Positions 44,415-56,263 of a stretch of DNA of 64,000 bases are shown here, one piece after another. The stretch covers positions 875,001 through 939,000 of the forward strand of contig JAVHZZ010000011.1 in the NCBI GenBank assembly GCA_036250195.1, read 5' to 3'. The notes beneath the pieces were generated by a model. That model had not been told where the DNA came from. It was given only the letters and a program-made list of their open reading frames with translations, and ran no database searches. Positions within the stretch are counted from its first letter, which is position 1. Every line of letters starts with the position of its first letter. The DNA is from Mixophyes australis. Its lineage: Eukaryota > Chordata > Amphibia > Anura > Limnodynastidae. Made by a program: the position numbers and the translations under genes.

Positions 44415-44965
44415 TCTCACGTTGCCCTCTGTCCCCTCCTCTGCCCTCTGTCACGCTGTCCCCCTCCTCTGCCCTCTGTCACCCTCCTCTGCCCTCTCTC
44501 ACGCTTTCACCCTCCTCTGCCCTCTCTCACGCTGTCACCCTCCTCTGCCCTCTCTCACGCTGTCCCCCTCCTCTGCCCTCTCTCACGCTGTCACCCTCCT
44601 CTGCTCTCTGTCCCCCTCCTCTGCTCTCTGTCCCCCTCCTCTGCCATCTGACCCCCTCCTCTGCCATCTGACCCCCTCCTCTGCCATCTGACCCCCTCCT
44701 CTGCTCTCTGTCCCCCTCCTCTGCCATCTGCCCTCCTCCTCTGCTCTCTGTCCCCCTCCTCTGCCACATGTCCCCTCCTCTGCCATCTGTCCTCCTCCTC
44801 TGCCACCTGTCCCCTCCTCTGCCACCTGTCCCCTTCCTCTGCCATCTGCCCTCCTCCTCTGCTCTCTGTCCCCCTCCTCTGCTCTCTGTCCCCCTCCTCT
44901 ACCATCTGCCCTCCTCCTCTGCTCTCTGTCCCCCTCCTCTGCCATCTGACCCCCTCCTCTGCTCT
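44415..44965 (+). repeat. 20-bp pyrimidine-rich minisatellite
   Basis: About 27 units of the type CTCTGCCATCTGACCCCCTC and CTCTGCTCTCTGTCCCCCTC, with several variants in changing order and 18-19-bp units in the left part. The plus strand is nearly all pyrimidine. Open frames on both strands are artefacts of the repeat. Confidence 0.92.
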
Positions 44966-44966
44966 G

Positions 44967-45177
44967 CGCCAGGCGCCAGCTATAGAAAAAAGAATGCAAA
45001 CAGAAACTTACCAATCCGCGCGGCGCTAGGACCTAGCAGCCTCCTCTCTCGCGCAGCTGTCACTGACGTCGATATTCAATGACAGCTGCGGGAGAGAGGA
45101 GGCTGCAGGGTCCCAGCGCTGCGCGGATTGGTAAGTTTCTGTTTGCTTTCTTTTTTCTAGGGCTGGCCCACGGCGCC
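44967..45177. repeat. Long palindrome, about 77-bp perfect-type core arms
   Basis: GAAAAAAGAATGCAAACAGA (from 44985) is mirrored by the segment ending CTTTTTTC at 45157, and pairing continues through CTTACCAATCCGCG and GCAGCCTCCTCTCTC to AGCTGTCA (45061) and TGACAGCT (45079), leaving a 17-nt loop. Pairing extends outward to GGCGCC-type ends with mismatches. The RNA or single strand would form a very stable hairpin. Confidence 0.85.
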
Positions 45178-45242
45178 CCAGAGACAGCGCCGCGGCACCC
45201 CTGGGAGCCGCGGAGCACACTTTGGGAACCGCCGGGTTAGAG

Positions 45243-46487
45243 GATTGCTTCATTTGCAATCAGTGTTTGGTATATATTATTGGATATATTATACATGTTT
45301 CTCCTCCTTGATACACCTTGAATTGTTACATATAACTCTACGGCTCAGGGTCTACCTGTATGATTGGATTGTATGGGGTTCTCAATCATGGCTTTTTTTT
45401 AAATTTATTTATTATCTCTATTTTCTCAGTGGCCCTCTCTAAATGCCATTTTTAGGGATCTGTACAATTTCCGGGAGCCACCTTTCCATTATCCTGGCTG
45501 ATAAGGAAGAAATTATCATGTGTCTGCTGTGTATTATTCATTACACAATTACATTGTTCTCTCTGATTTACTTGTTTATACAATGTGTATACAACTTATT
45601 CACATAGGCTTTCAGCATTGTGAGCTCTGTCACACCAGCTTTATGTCATGTCCCCACCGCCCTCTAAATTGTGACATTTGAGGGGGGAACTTGCAGAGCA
45701 GGCGCAGAAAATCCTCAGCCTCTCATTAACCTGTCACATCAGAGAGTCACAGAGAAGGCCGGTGACAGCAGAGGCCCACGCAGCAATCACACCAACATTA
45801 ATTACAACTTGGATGCAGAGAGCAATGTATGGAGGGCACAACGAGAGTGTAATGAGAGTGGAAATAACATTTGTTTTACATTGAATTGGAGACTCCTGGA
45901 AGCAGAAGTGTTGTTGAACTTTTAGATAATGTTGAGGTTTGCAAGCGTGTAGATGCTGTGTATACATGTATGTACAATGTAGCACTGGCACTAATGCAGT
46001 ATTTTCACAGGGGGCTACATCAAATATTTCCCATTACAGTAGGTTAATATTGTATTTATAATCACCAATAGGACCCATAGGCCACCAGGGCAAGGATTTT
46101 TCAACCTTTGTGAAATCAGTAGCTGGATATAAACAGTTTTGACATATTGTACACATCAGAGCAGCCAGACTGCTTAGTAGGGATACTTATGTTTCATTTT
46201 TAGCATCACAAAGCACAAAGTTCCAGTGCAGGCTGTTACATTGCAGTTTCCAGGAACCAAAATCGGGTTAATGTTCACTCCATTTGCTGCAATCTAAAGG
46301 CTACAAAACATCTGAAATATAGTGAACACCCCACAATCACCATTCATCTGTATCAAAGTGATAAGTCTGTTATTACCAAAATGTAACTAAAACTATCACC
46401 AGGGCAGCTGTGTAATGCACTAAATATATTATCCAAAAATGGGTTTTGATTCCAACCAGCTCCCTATCTGTGTGGCCTTTGTATTTT
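45243..46487. other. No gene seen; non-coding
   Basis: No recognised protein or repeat end. Confidence 0.5.
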
Positions 46488-46745
46488 CTTCCCATGTTTG
46501 CATTGGTTTCCTGTGAGTGCTCTGGTTTCTTTCCATACTCCACATACATACTGATAAGTTATTTGGCTTCTGAGTAAATAGATGTGTGTATGTGTGTGCG
46601 CGCGCGTGTGTGTGCGTGCGCGTGTGTGTGTTTTGAGACTTGAAGCTCCAATGGCCCAGGGACTGATGTGAATGACTGCCTTTGCTTTGTACAGTGCTGT
46701 GTAATATGGTGGCGCTATAAATAATGAGTAACATGAATAGTTATA
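46488..46745 (+). mobile_element. SINE/LINE-tail-like repeat, copy C
   Basis: Plus-strand copy of the family at 26343 and 26657: TTTGCATTGGTTTCCTGTGA, GAGTGCTCTGGTTTC, CATACTGATAAGTTATTTGG, AAGCTCCAATGGCCCAGGGA, CTGATGTGAATGA, TTGTACAGTGCTGTG, GTGGCGCTATAAATAATGAG. A GT/GC microsatellite occupies the place of the ACACAC run in copy B. Confidence 0.8.
46581..46631 (+). repeat. GT/GC microsatellite
   Basis: Alternating GTGTGTATGTGTGTGCGCGC followed by GTGTGTGTGCGTGCGCG runs. Strict purine-pyrimidine alternation, with potential for Z-DNA. Confidence 0.88.
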
Positions 46746-46964
46746 AAATCATATATTGCTGCCTCAATCACCCCTTACATTATCTTTGTAAAAGTCTGTT
46801 CTATAACTTTATTGCGCCAATCAAATATTGTCCTTCATTCATGTAAATTAAACTACACACATAAATGCTAGCACCTGATTGCTTGCTCTGTATTGTAATA
46901 TATTAGTATAATTTAAGCCTGAGCTGGATGCTTCCATAAGGGCAGATGGACACTTTTTGGGGGT

Positions 46965-47115
46965 GGTCGGGGTTAGATTTACTAAAGCTTCTAATAAGGA
47001 AAAGTGAACGTGTTGTCTATACCATCATACCATCCAATCAGACTCTACCTAGATTTTCTAGAATATATGAGATAATTTATGGCTAGAATCTGATTGGTTG
47101 CTATTGTAATGTGCA
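46965..47115. mobile_element. Palindromic anuran-type MITE
   Basis: GGTTAGATTTACTAAAGC at the left, then CCATCCAATCAGACTCTACC, and after a short centre TAGAATCTGATTGGTTGCTA. CCAATCAGA and TCTGATTGG are inverted about a TTCTAGAA centre. Repeats of this form are abundant in frog genomes. Confidence 0.65.
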
Positions 47116-47399
47116 TATGTCAGTGGGATGATATTTCTAACTCTTCACACAATGAGTTCGGTTCAGTAGGAAAAATAATTACACAGAGACGCTGGTTGCT
47201 GACGGAAAGATGCCTTTGTTACTAAGGTGCATATTTATCATAGGCAGAAGCTCTGTTGTTGGGTGCTTTCTCAAGATAGCAACAATAGATGAAAGTCATC
47301 AAAATGCTTTATTCTTTTTTTATTTACCTCATACATATCTATACATCCAGCCATCCAGAGAAGGACATATTTAGTTAATAAGAGCATAGGATGGTTGGA

Positions 47400-47480
47400 G
47401 AATTTTTGCCTTGGGGTAATAAATGGTACGACTGTATCTCGGGATAAGAAATTGTACAGCTGTATTTTGGGGTAATATGA
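47400..47480 (+). repeat. Outlying block of the 27-29-bp minisatellite
   Basis: Two to three units containing GGTAATAAATGGTACGACTG and TTGTACAGCTGTATTTTGGG, about 1 kb left of the main array at 48480. Confidence 0.7.
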
Positions 47481-48479
47481 CTGGATCAATTATAAATAGC
47501 TTATGGTATAAAGTTATTTAAAGAAAATAGTGCAGGGTGTTTATATAATTGCAGATGTACTTATTTTTGATATTGTGTGCATTATTTCTGAGGTATATAC
47601 CTGATGCAATAAGCATTTGTTGAGGAAGTCTTTTGTGTATTTTGGTGTAGGGCAATTACTCGTTTAGGGTTTTGTAACTTTTCTTTAGGAATTTTTAAGT
47701 TAGCAATAGAGTGGAGGGAATGTGTATTCTGCAACTGTCTGAAGAAAGGACCCATGTCAATCTCATGTTAATTAGATCTTTTGATGTCTGAGGGTTCAAC
47801 ACCTGAAAGCACAAGAAGGTTTAATTAGACTTGCTCTTAGATTTCCTCTGTGTCTACAACAAGATGGAGGAAATCACAGCAAGTTTTAGGATATCACAGA
47901 AGTGTAAATAGTGTTAGCTTTGCATTGCGTGTAAATCCATGTTTGGGTAAACATATTGCATCCTGATACTAAAAATAACTCAGACCTCAGTGGGCTGGCT
48001 TACCCTGTGAGGCTGTGTCCAAAACTGTATAAAAAAAACCACTGTTTTGTATTGAAAATTGTTCTTCTTGTTTCATCTGACCTGCTCACTGGTACCTTCA
48101 ACCCGTGAAAGCAAATAAACATCACTTGCTTCAAAGACCTGCTTAGAAATTTCTCTATCCCTGTGACCTACAGATTAGACCCAACTCTAATTGTTTCCGG
48201 CTGTTCTGAGGTTTGGACCCAGCTTTCTGGTACCATCTTCATAGGAAGAGGTCAGGGGTACCAGCCCACGTACACCTGTAACGGGGTACACTAGCAGCGT
48301 CAGTTACCCAGAAGAAACCCGGTACTGGATGCCAGTAAGGAGTCCAGTGATGGCAGCATTTGTAAACCCTTCCTACTGCGGTTAGAGGGCACATTTGGGA
48401 TACCGAAAGGGAACTGTGGCAAAGTAAGCCCAGCCGGTTCCCTGCAACAACAGACAAGTGGTATAGGCGGCCCATCCTG
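47481..48479. other. No gene seen; non-coding
   Basis: Separates the two blocks of the same minisatellite. No recognised protein; a minus-strand open frame that starts inside the array runs into 48239. Confidence 0.5.
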
Positions 48480-49125
48480 TCACAGGTAATAAATGGTACA
48501 GCTGTATCTTGGGGTAAATAAATGGTACAGCTGTATCTTGGGGTAAATACATGGTACAGCTGTATCTTGGGGTAAATAAAGGGTACTGCTGTATTTTGGG
48601 GTAAGATACGGTACAGCTGTATCTCAAGGTAATAAATGATACAGCTGTATTTTGGGGTAATGGTACAGCTGTATTTTGGGGTAATGTTGCATACTACAGC
48701 TGTATCTCGGAGTAACAAATGATACAGTTCTTGGGGTAACAAATGATACAGTTGTACCTCGGGTTAATGTTGCACGGTACAGCTGTATCTTGGGGTAATA
48801 AATGGTACAGCTGTATTTTGGAGTAACAAAGGGTAATTAATGATGCAGCTGTATCTCAGGGTAATGTTGCACGGTACAGTTATATCTCGAGGTAACAAAT
48901 GATGCAGCTGTATCTTTGGGTAATAAATGGTACAGCTGTATTTTGGGGTAATGGTACAGCTGTATTTTGGGGTAATGTTGCATACTACAGCTGTATCTCG
49001 TAGTAACAAATGATACAGTTTTATCTTGGGGTAACAAATGATACAGTTGTATTTTGGAGTAACAAAGGGTAATTAATGATGCAGCTGTATCTCAGGGTAA
49101 TGTTGCATGGTACAGCTGTATCTGT
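48480..49125 (+). repeat. 27-29-bp minisatellite with higher-order repeat
   Basis: Units share ATGGTACAGCTGTAT and CTTGGGGTAA. The first three are near-identical; later ones vary in length and wording. GTTGCATACTACAGCTGTAT occurs near 48686 and again near 48978, and the units around them match, giving a higher-order period of about 290 bp. Confidence 0.88.
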
Positions 49126-50226
49126 AAAGGGAAATAATATTCATGTGAAAGGAGCAAGAGATGTGACTGTAATAAGAAGCCCAATGTACATCTAGATACC
49201 GTCTGTATAATTCCAGATGCTGCACAGTATGGTCAGATAATCATACATTGCACAGTTTGTATGTGATTTATAGATGTCTGTAATATATATGTGTATGATG
49301 TATATGGAAAGCTTTTAGTACTGAGGTAACATTGTTATTGTGATGATGAGTGACTAAGGGGTCTAATCTCTAGCCCCCCACTAACCCATCGAGCTGACAC
49401 AATTAGTGTGTGTGACATACATAAGAATGGTGCATACACTACATGAATTGCCTGGGGATGTTTTCTGAAGCAGAGAGAAGAAATCAAGGTCATTATATAG
49501 GTGCAGTGAGGCAGAATATTCCCCGGTGCCAATTCAGCACAATACTGAGTGTACAGACATTGCAGCACCTGGGCTTTGTGTATTGTGTGTCTGCGCTGTA
49601 CTGCAGGGTCTGTCTTCCCACACTAATAACATATACATGGACTTTAGCACAGCTGCTCTTATTTTATAAACAAAAAGTTGACAGATATTTGACATTTTGA
49701 TTACATTAGTAATGGAGCTAAGTTAATGCTATTGTTCTCTGTTATCAGTCTCACACAATGGGGGAACTATAGGGGGTGCAGTATAATTTAGCATAGGCTC
49801 TGTTGCACAGATGTGTATACACTTCCTACAGTCAGTATAGAGCAGTATATCAGTGCATTGCTCTTCACTTATCTGCCTGACTTGTTTCCTAAACACATTT
49901 GCACCAAATTCTCCGCCAGTGGACAGTCTGATAAGATAAACTTGCAGTGGACGTGATTTCTGGACAGTACGGGTGTGATTAACTAAGTTATACCATGACA
50001 CCACACACTGTGGCCTGTTGCATTAGCTTCTATAATCAGATGGGTTGCGTTGCAGGATCTACATCTCGTTGCACCCACACCCTGCCCTATGTTTTGAAGG
50101 TTGTCAGTCCCACTTTAGATGTCTTTGAAGCTCAGTCATTTGTGAAGGAATACCTTGAAATAATCAGTGATTTGGAGAGGTCTTAACTCGGGCAGTGCCA
50201 GAGGCTGTTGGATGGCACCATATAAA
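49126..50226. other. No gene seen; non-coding
   Basis: No recognised protein or element. Confidence 0.5.
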
Positions 50227-50325
50227 CATACTTGCCAACTCTCCCGGAATGTCTGGGAGTCTCACGGACTCCCAGGAGATCTGTGCCCCACTTCCTAGTG
50301 AAGTGGGCAGAATTAGGTCCCAAAT
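50227..50325. mobile_element. Short repeat with CTCCCGG / CCCAGGAG fold-back
   Basis: ACTTGCCAACTCTCCCGGAA followed by GTCTGGGAGTCTCACGGACT and CCCAGGAGA. GGGAGTC and GACTCCC pair in a small hairpin. Sequence of this type is a common frog interspersed repeat; only a fragment is present. Confidence 0.5.
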
Positions 50326-50334
50326 AGTGTACCT

Positions 50335-50445
50335 TATTACTTAGATTAAAGGTAATGTGTGGCCCTTTTGAATGTTAGAGGGCCAGTGCGGACCTGAAGT
50401 GAATCAGATTGCCCAGCCATCACTATGCTACACTGATATTAATCC
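50335..50445. mobile_element. Short interspersed repeat, copy 2
   Basis: Related to 41405-41510: TTATTACTTAGATTAAAGGT, GGCCCTTTTGAATGTTAGAG, CCTGAAGTGAATCAGATTGC and CCATCACTATG. Boundaries are uncertain. Confidence 0.5.
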
Positions 50446-50655
50446 CTGGTACACAAAGCAATTATATGGTATGATTGCGTCTCACAACATTACTTTCTCC
50501 AAACTCTACTAGTGATTTTATTCACAATAACACAGACGCATCAGCAATGGCTTCATATTCTGCAGCTTTTGAGTCGCTGACAAAAAAAGTATATACATCG
50601 TGCCCTTGTCATCTATGTGATGCCCTCTAGTGGCTGATCTGAACAAAATCTCTGG

Positions 50656-52875
<2,220 letters not shown>

Positions 52876-52955
52876 AGAATAAGCTAATTTAATAGGGGGA
52901 ATGGGGAAATCGCGTTTAAAAAAAATGAAAAAAATTGAATAACAGAAAATATATA

Positions 52956-53475
52956 TATATCTAATATATATAAGCCTAGTGGCGTGTGTTAGTCTGTGTG
53001 TGAAAAAAAAGAAAAGCTGCAGCGCCACCTGCTGGGCAGAGTTATATACTGACCTACTAAATTCTTAGCATTATCTAATATATAAAAGAAAAAGCCTAGC
53101 GGCGTGTGTTAGTGTGTGTGTGTGTGTGGAAAAAACTATTTTCTCAGAAAGGGCTCATCCATTTGACCTGAAATTTGGTATACTGACATTATTTGACAAA
53201 AAAATTAGAATAGTCAAGTCAGTTAACTTCCATCATCCCCCCTTCCCCCCGTGGGAGGGGTAGTAAAGGCTAAATTTACAAGTTGAGGGCTCAAACTCAT
53301 TTTCGTGAGGTAATTTTACCTCATAAACACACATTAAAAAGAGCGCTTGCGTCGGGAAGTAACACTTTTCTCCTAAGGAGGCCTGGGCTAGGCCCAAACG
53401 CATGACAAGAACCTTTTTAAGACCTTAAGTAGCTTGATTTTGCTAGAATGCATTAGTATCATGCACGGGTTAACC

Positions 53476-53528
<53 letters not shown>

Positions 53529-53931
53529 TATATAAATGCCTAGTGGCGTGTGTGAAAAAAAAAAAAAAAAAACAAGCTGCAGCGCCACCTGCTGGGCAGA
53601 GTTATACACTGACCTATATATTTCTTGAAGGAGAAGTGACAGTTGGGAGTGGTTGGTGGTTGCCGGGGGTGACAGTGGGGAGTTTTTAACACCTTAAGTA
53701 GCTTGATGAAGGATGTGGCGATGAAGATGAAGGATGAGGTGATGGAGAAAAATGATGAGGTGGTGACATGTGGACAAAACCACGTTAAAAAAGGGTGCTT
53801 GCATCGGGAAGTAACGCTCTTCCCCTGAGGAGGCCTGGCCTAGCCCCAAATGCATGACAAGAACCTTTTTAACACCTTAAGTAGCTTGATTTGACTAGAA
53901 TGCATGAGTATCATGTACAGGTTAACTTGTG

Positions 53932-53970
<39 letters not shown>
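52956..53970. mobile_element. Helitron-like repeat, three partial copies in tandem
   Basis: TATAAGCCTAGTGGCGTGTG at 52970, AAAGCCTAGCGGCGTGTG near 53092 and AATGCCTAGTGGCGTGTG near 53535 mark three starts, each followed by a GT run or A-run; two (52956, 53540) continue into CTGCAGCGCCACCTGCTGGG. The longer copies share CGGGAAGTAAC, CTAAGGAGGCCTGGGCTAGG or CTGAGGAGGCCTGGCC, CATGACAAGAACCTTTTTAA and CCTTAAGTAGCTTGATTT. TC-initiated AT-rich starts and lack of inverted repeats suggest Helitron-type elements, but a CTRR 3' end with hairpin was not confirmed. Confidence 0.5.
53481..53527 (+). repeat. (TG)n(TA)n microsatellite
   Basis: GTGTGTGTGTGTGTGTATAT followed by a pure TA run; a similar TA/CA tract lies at 53933-53972. 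Confidence 0.88.
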
Positions 53971-53974
<4 letters not shown>

Positions 53975-54600
53975 GCATGGTTATTCTTTGTAGTAACACT
54001 ATTTTCATTCAGAACTAGGCCAAAAGACACAATTTCATCGGCTAATCACTGAATTACAGAATTCAGTTGTCTACAGTATCTATATATAACCACATGTTGT
54101 TATGATGTTACTCTTATTAAATGTTTTCTAATATGTACGATTTTCATTTTCACAAACTGTAACATGTCATTAGCGTTTGCAGTCAGACATCAGCCCCATG
54201 CAGGTCCACGCAGTGATTTTCCCTAATTAAAACGGTAAAATATCAGCCCGATGAGTAACCGTCTCATCCGCACTCTCATCTAATTATTTGTCGGGGACGC
54301 TGCTTTTTGGATCCAAGCTTTCTTTTGGAATCTTTTAATGACACCTCTACTAAGGGCAGTGTGAGATTTTCATCAAGGTCATTACTTTCCTCATTCTACA
54401 ACTACCATTTGGGTTACTTCATCAGTAGCTTCTAGATAGTGCTGTCTCCACGTTAGTGAAACCCAACCTCACATCTCCACCCCAATATCTAACCGGCTGA
54501 ATGTCATTTGTAAACGGGGATTAATTTGTCTGATGCTCTTTACTCCACATCCGTCATCTTTGAAATCTTCTGCAAGTAACTAATGATGATCACAGACACG
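53975..54600. other. No gene seen; non-coding
   Basis: No recognised protein or element. Confidence 0.5.
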
Positions 54601-54910
54601 TAGGGACCTATTTATCCTCTCTGGGCTTATCGCGCTGCTAACAATATTTTATAACAATGGTGGCTGAGTGATACTACAGTGATAGTTAGAGTGAGAAGGG
54701 AGACATATCGATCTCTACTAAACATGCTCAGGGGCCAGGCGGACAGGTGAAAGTGAAAGCACGAATTTAGCAAACACCACTGCATATCTGTGTATATCTA
54801 GCAAAATGAAAACATGGGGTATTGATACTGAGCACTGGTGGGATTACGGCCATTACTATAGGGGATAGCTACCCCCAGATTTTACCTTTGATAAACATAC
54901 TCCTTCATAA
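54601..54910. mobile_element. Non-autonomous element, TATTTATC ends
   Basis: Left end AGGGACCTATTTATCCTC; right side, read on the other strand, GGAGTATGTTTATCAAAGG. The left half matches the fragment at 5993-6140. Terminal repeats are imperfect and the superfamily is unassigned. Confidence 0.45.
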
Positions 54911-55250
54911 AACACCTGATTAAACTCACCTGTCTAAGTTCTTGTATGACAAATGCCATAGATGCCTCTCATGGTCGTGATGCCCAGACAGAACCTCAGG
55001 TCACTGTAATGGTCATTCCGAGCCTGGCTGGATCCAGCTGACTTCGTACCAACCTGCAGCCTTCACTATGCAGCACACTGTCTCATGTTCAGAAACAATT
55101 GATCAGAATCATTGCAGGTAGAAAGACTCGTGGGCAATATTGTATATAATGGGAATATAGATTATAAGCTCCACTGGGGACTGATAGTATAATATGTAGG
55201 TGCCATATAAAAGAAATCGCAATGATTCTGTTGTATAACAGAGAAGAGAT
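54911..55250. other. No gene seen; non-coding
   Basis: No recognised feature. Confidence 0.45.
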
Positions 55251-55806
55251 AAAATCAGTATCCAATGTCGCCCTACTGACAGCGTCTTCATCACTGATTG
55301 TTTTTGGCAACATCACTATTTCCTCTGTCCCCCAAGTCTGTCGCAAGGGTGTCATTTACTCCCCTCAAACAATCTCTTGCCCATTCCTGTCACTACCAGC
55401 TCTGCAACATGGCCCGTATGAAACCCTTCCTCTCCCATGATGCCACCAAAACTCTTCCACTCACTGATCATTTCTCAGCAGAATAACTGCAGCTTGTTGC
55501 TTTTCAATTTGTTCTTAACACTGCAGCAAGTCTTATCTCTCTCACTGCTCCACTTCTGCCTCCCCTCTCTGCCGGGGCTTACACTGCCTCCCTTTCCCCT
55601 ACAGAATCTTCTTCAATTCCTCACCCTCAACTACAAAGCCATCTCCAACTCCACTGCCCACTACATCTTCATCTCCATACATACTCCCTACTGTCCTGCA
55701 CACAATGTGATACAATACAGCTATATATATTTGTGTCATGATCTCTGTATAGTGCTATGGGCCCTTTAAATGTGGTGCCCTATAAATAAAGGATAATAAT
55801 AATTAT
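55251..55806 (+). mobile_element. L2-clade LINE 3' fragment, plus strand
   Basis: Diverged L2 RT C-terminal coding sequence: ARMKPFLSHDATKTL parallels [15 protein letters not shown] of the LINE at 13.1 kb, and LNYKAISNSTAHYI parallels [14 protein letters not shown]. It ends in a 3' tail GTGGTGCCCTATAAATAAAG plus AATAATAATT. Many frameshifts; strongly 5'-truncated. Confidence 0.85.
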
Positions 55807-56263
55807 TTGGTATAATTAAATATACCAGTAGCATATTATTCCTGGCTCTATTATTTGAGTCCAAGCACAGCCTCAACCTTATTTGGATCCTGAATTTATG
55901 CTGCTTGATAAGAACCTCGGAGAAGCCTCAGACATGAATGTGTCCAGCAGAGTCCGGCCTGTCAGTCACTGGCAGTAAATGATTAGAGAAGCTGTAACAG
56001 ACCAGGCAGACAGAGAAACTCACACTACAGACACACAAATGTCTCAAAAACTTTTTCAGTAAGAAGTTGTACTCTCCTTGTTGCCAGAGCATATGTCATA
56101 TTTCCGCTGATAACAAACCTCCACGCCAATTACATTGTGACATTGTTATATAGAACGCTTTATATCATGCATTTGTTTTCTAGCTGCACATAAAAGACAG
56201 TAAAGACTGTGTGTTTGCTTAATGCAGAAAATTGCACTCATCCCTGATGAACATCTCAATAAA
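55807..56263. other. No gene seen; non-coding
   Basis: Unique-looking sequence between the LINE fragment and the 14-bp array. Confidence 0.5.

Larger units (their letters stand above)
44191..45242. mobile_element. hAT-like non-autonomous element with internal minisatellite
   Basis: Left end TTCTCAAACTTTTGCAGTTC with CGCGGCACTC; right end, read on the other strand, GGTTCCCAAAGTGTGCTCCG with CGGCTCCC. These resemble the CAAACTTT/TTCCCAAA ends of frog hAT MITEs, with the phrase TTCAAGGCACCCCTCC after the left end. Between them are a 20-bp minisatellite and a 210-bp palindrome. The target duplication was not resolved. Confidence 0.6.

Noticed and set aside
44527..45014. Arg/Glu/Gly-rich minus-strand frames
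   Set aside because: Translations of the 20-bp minisatellite.
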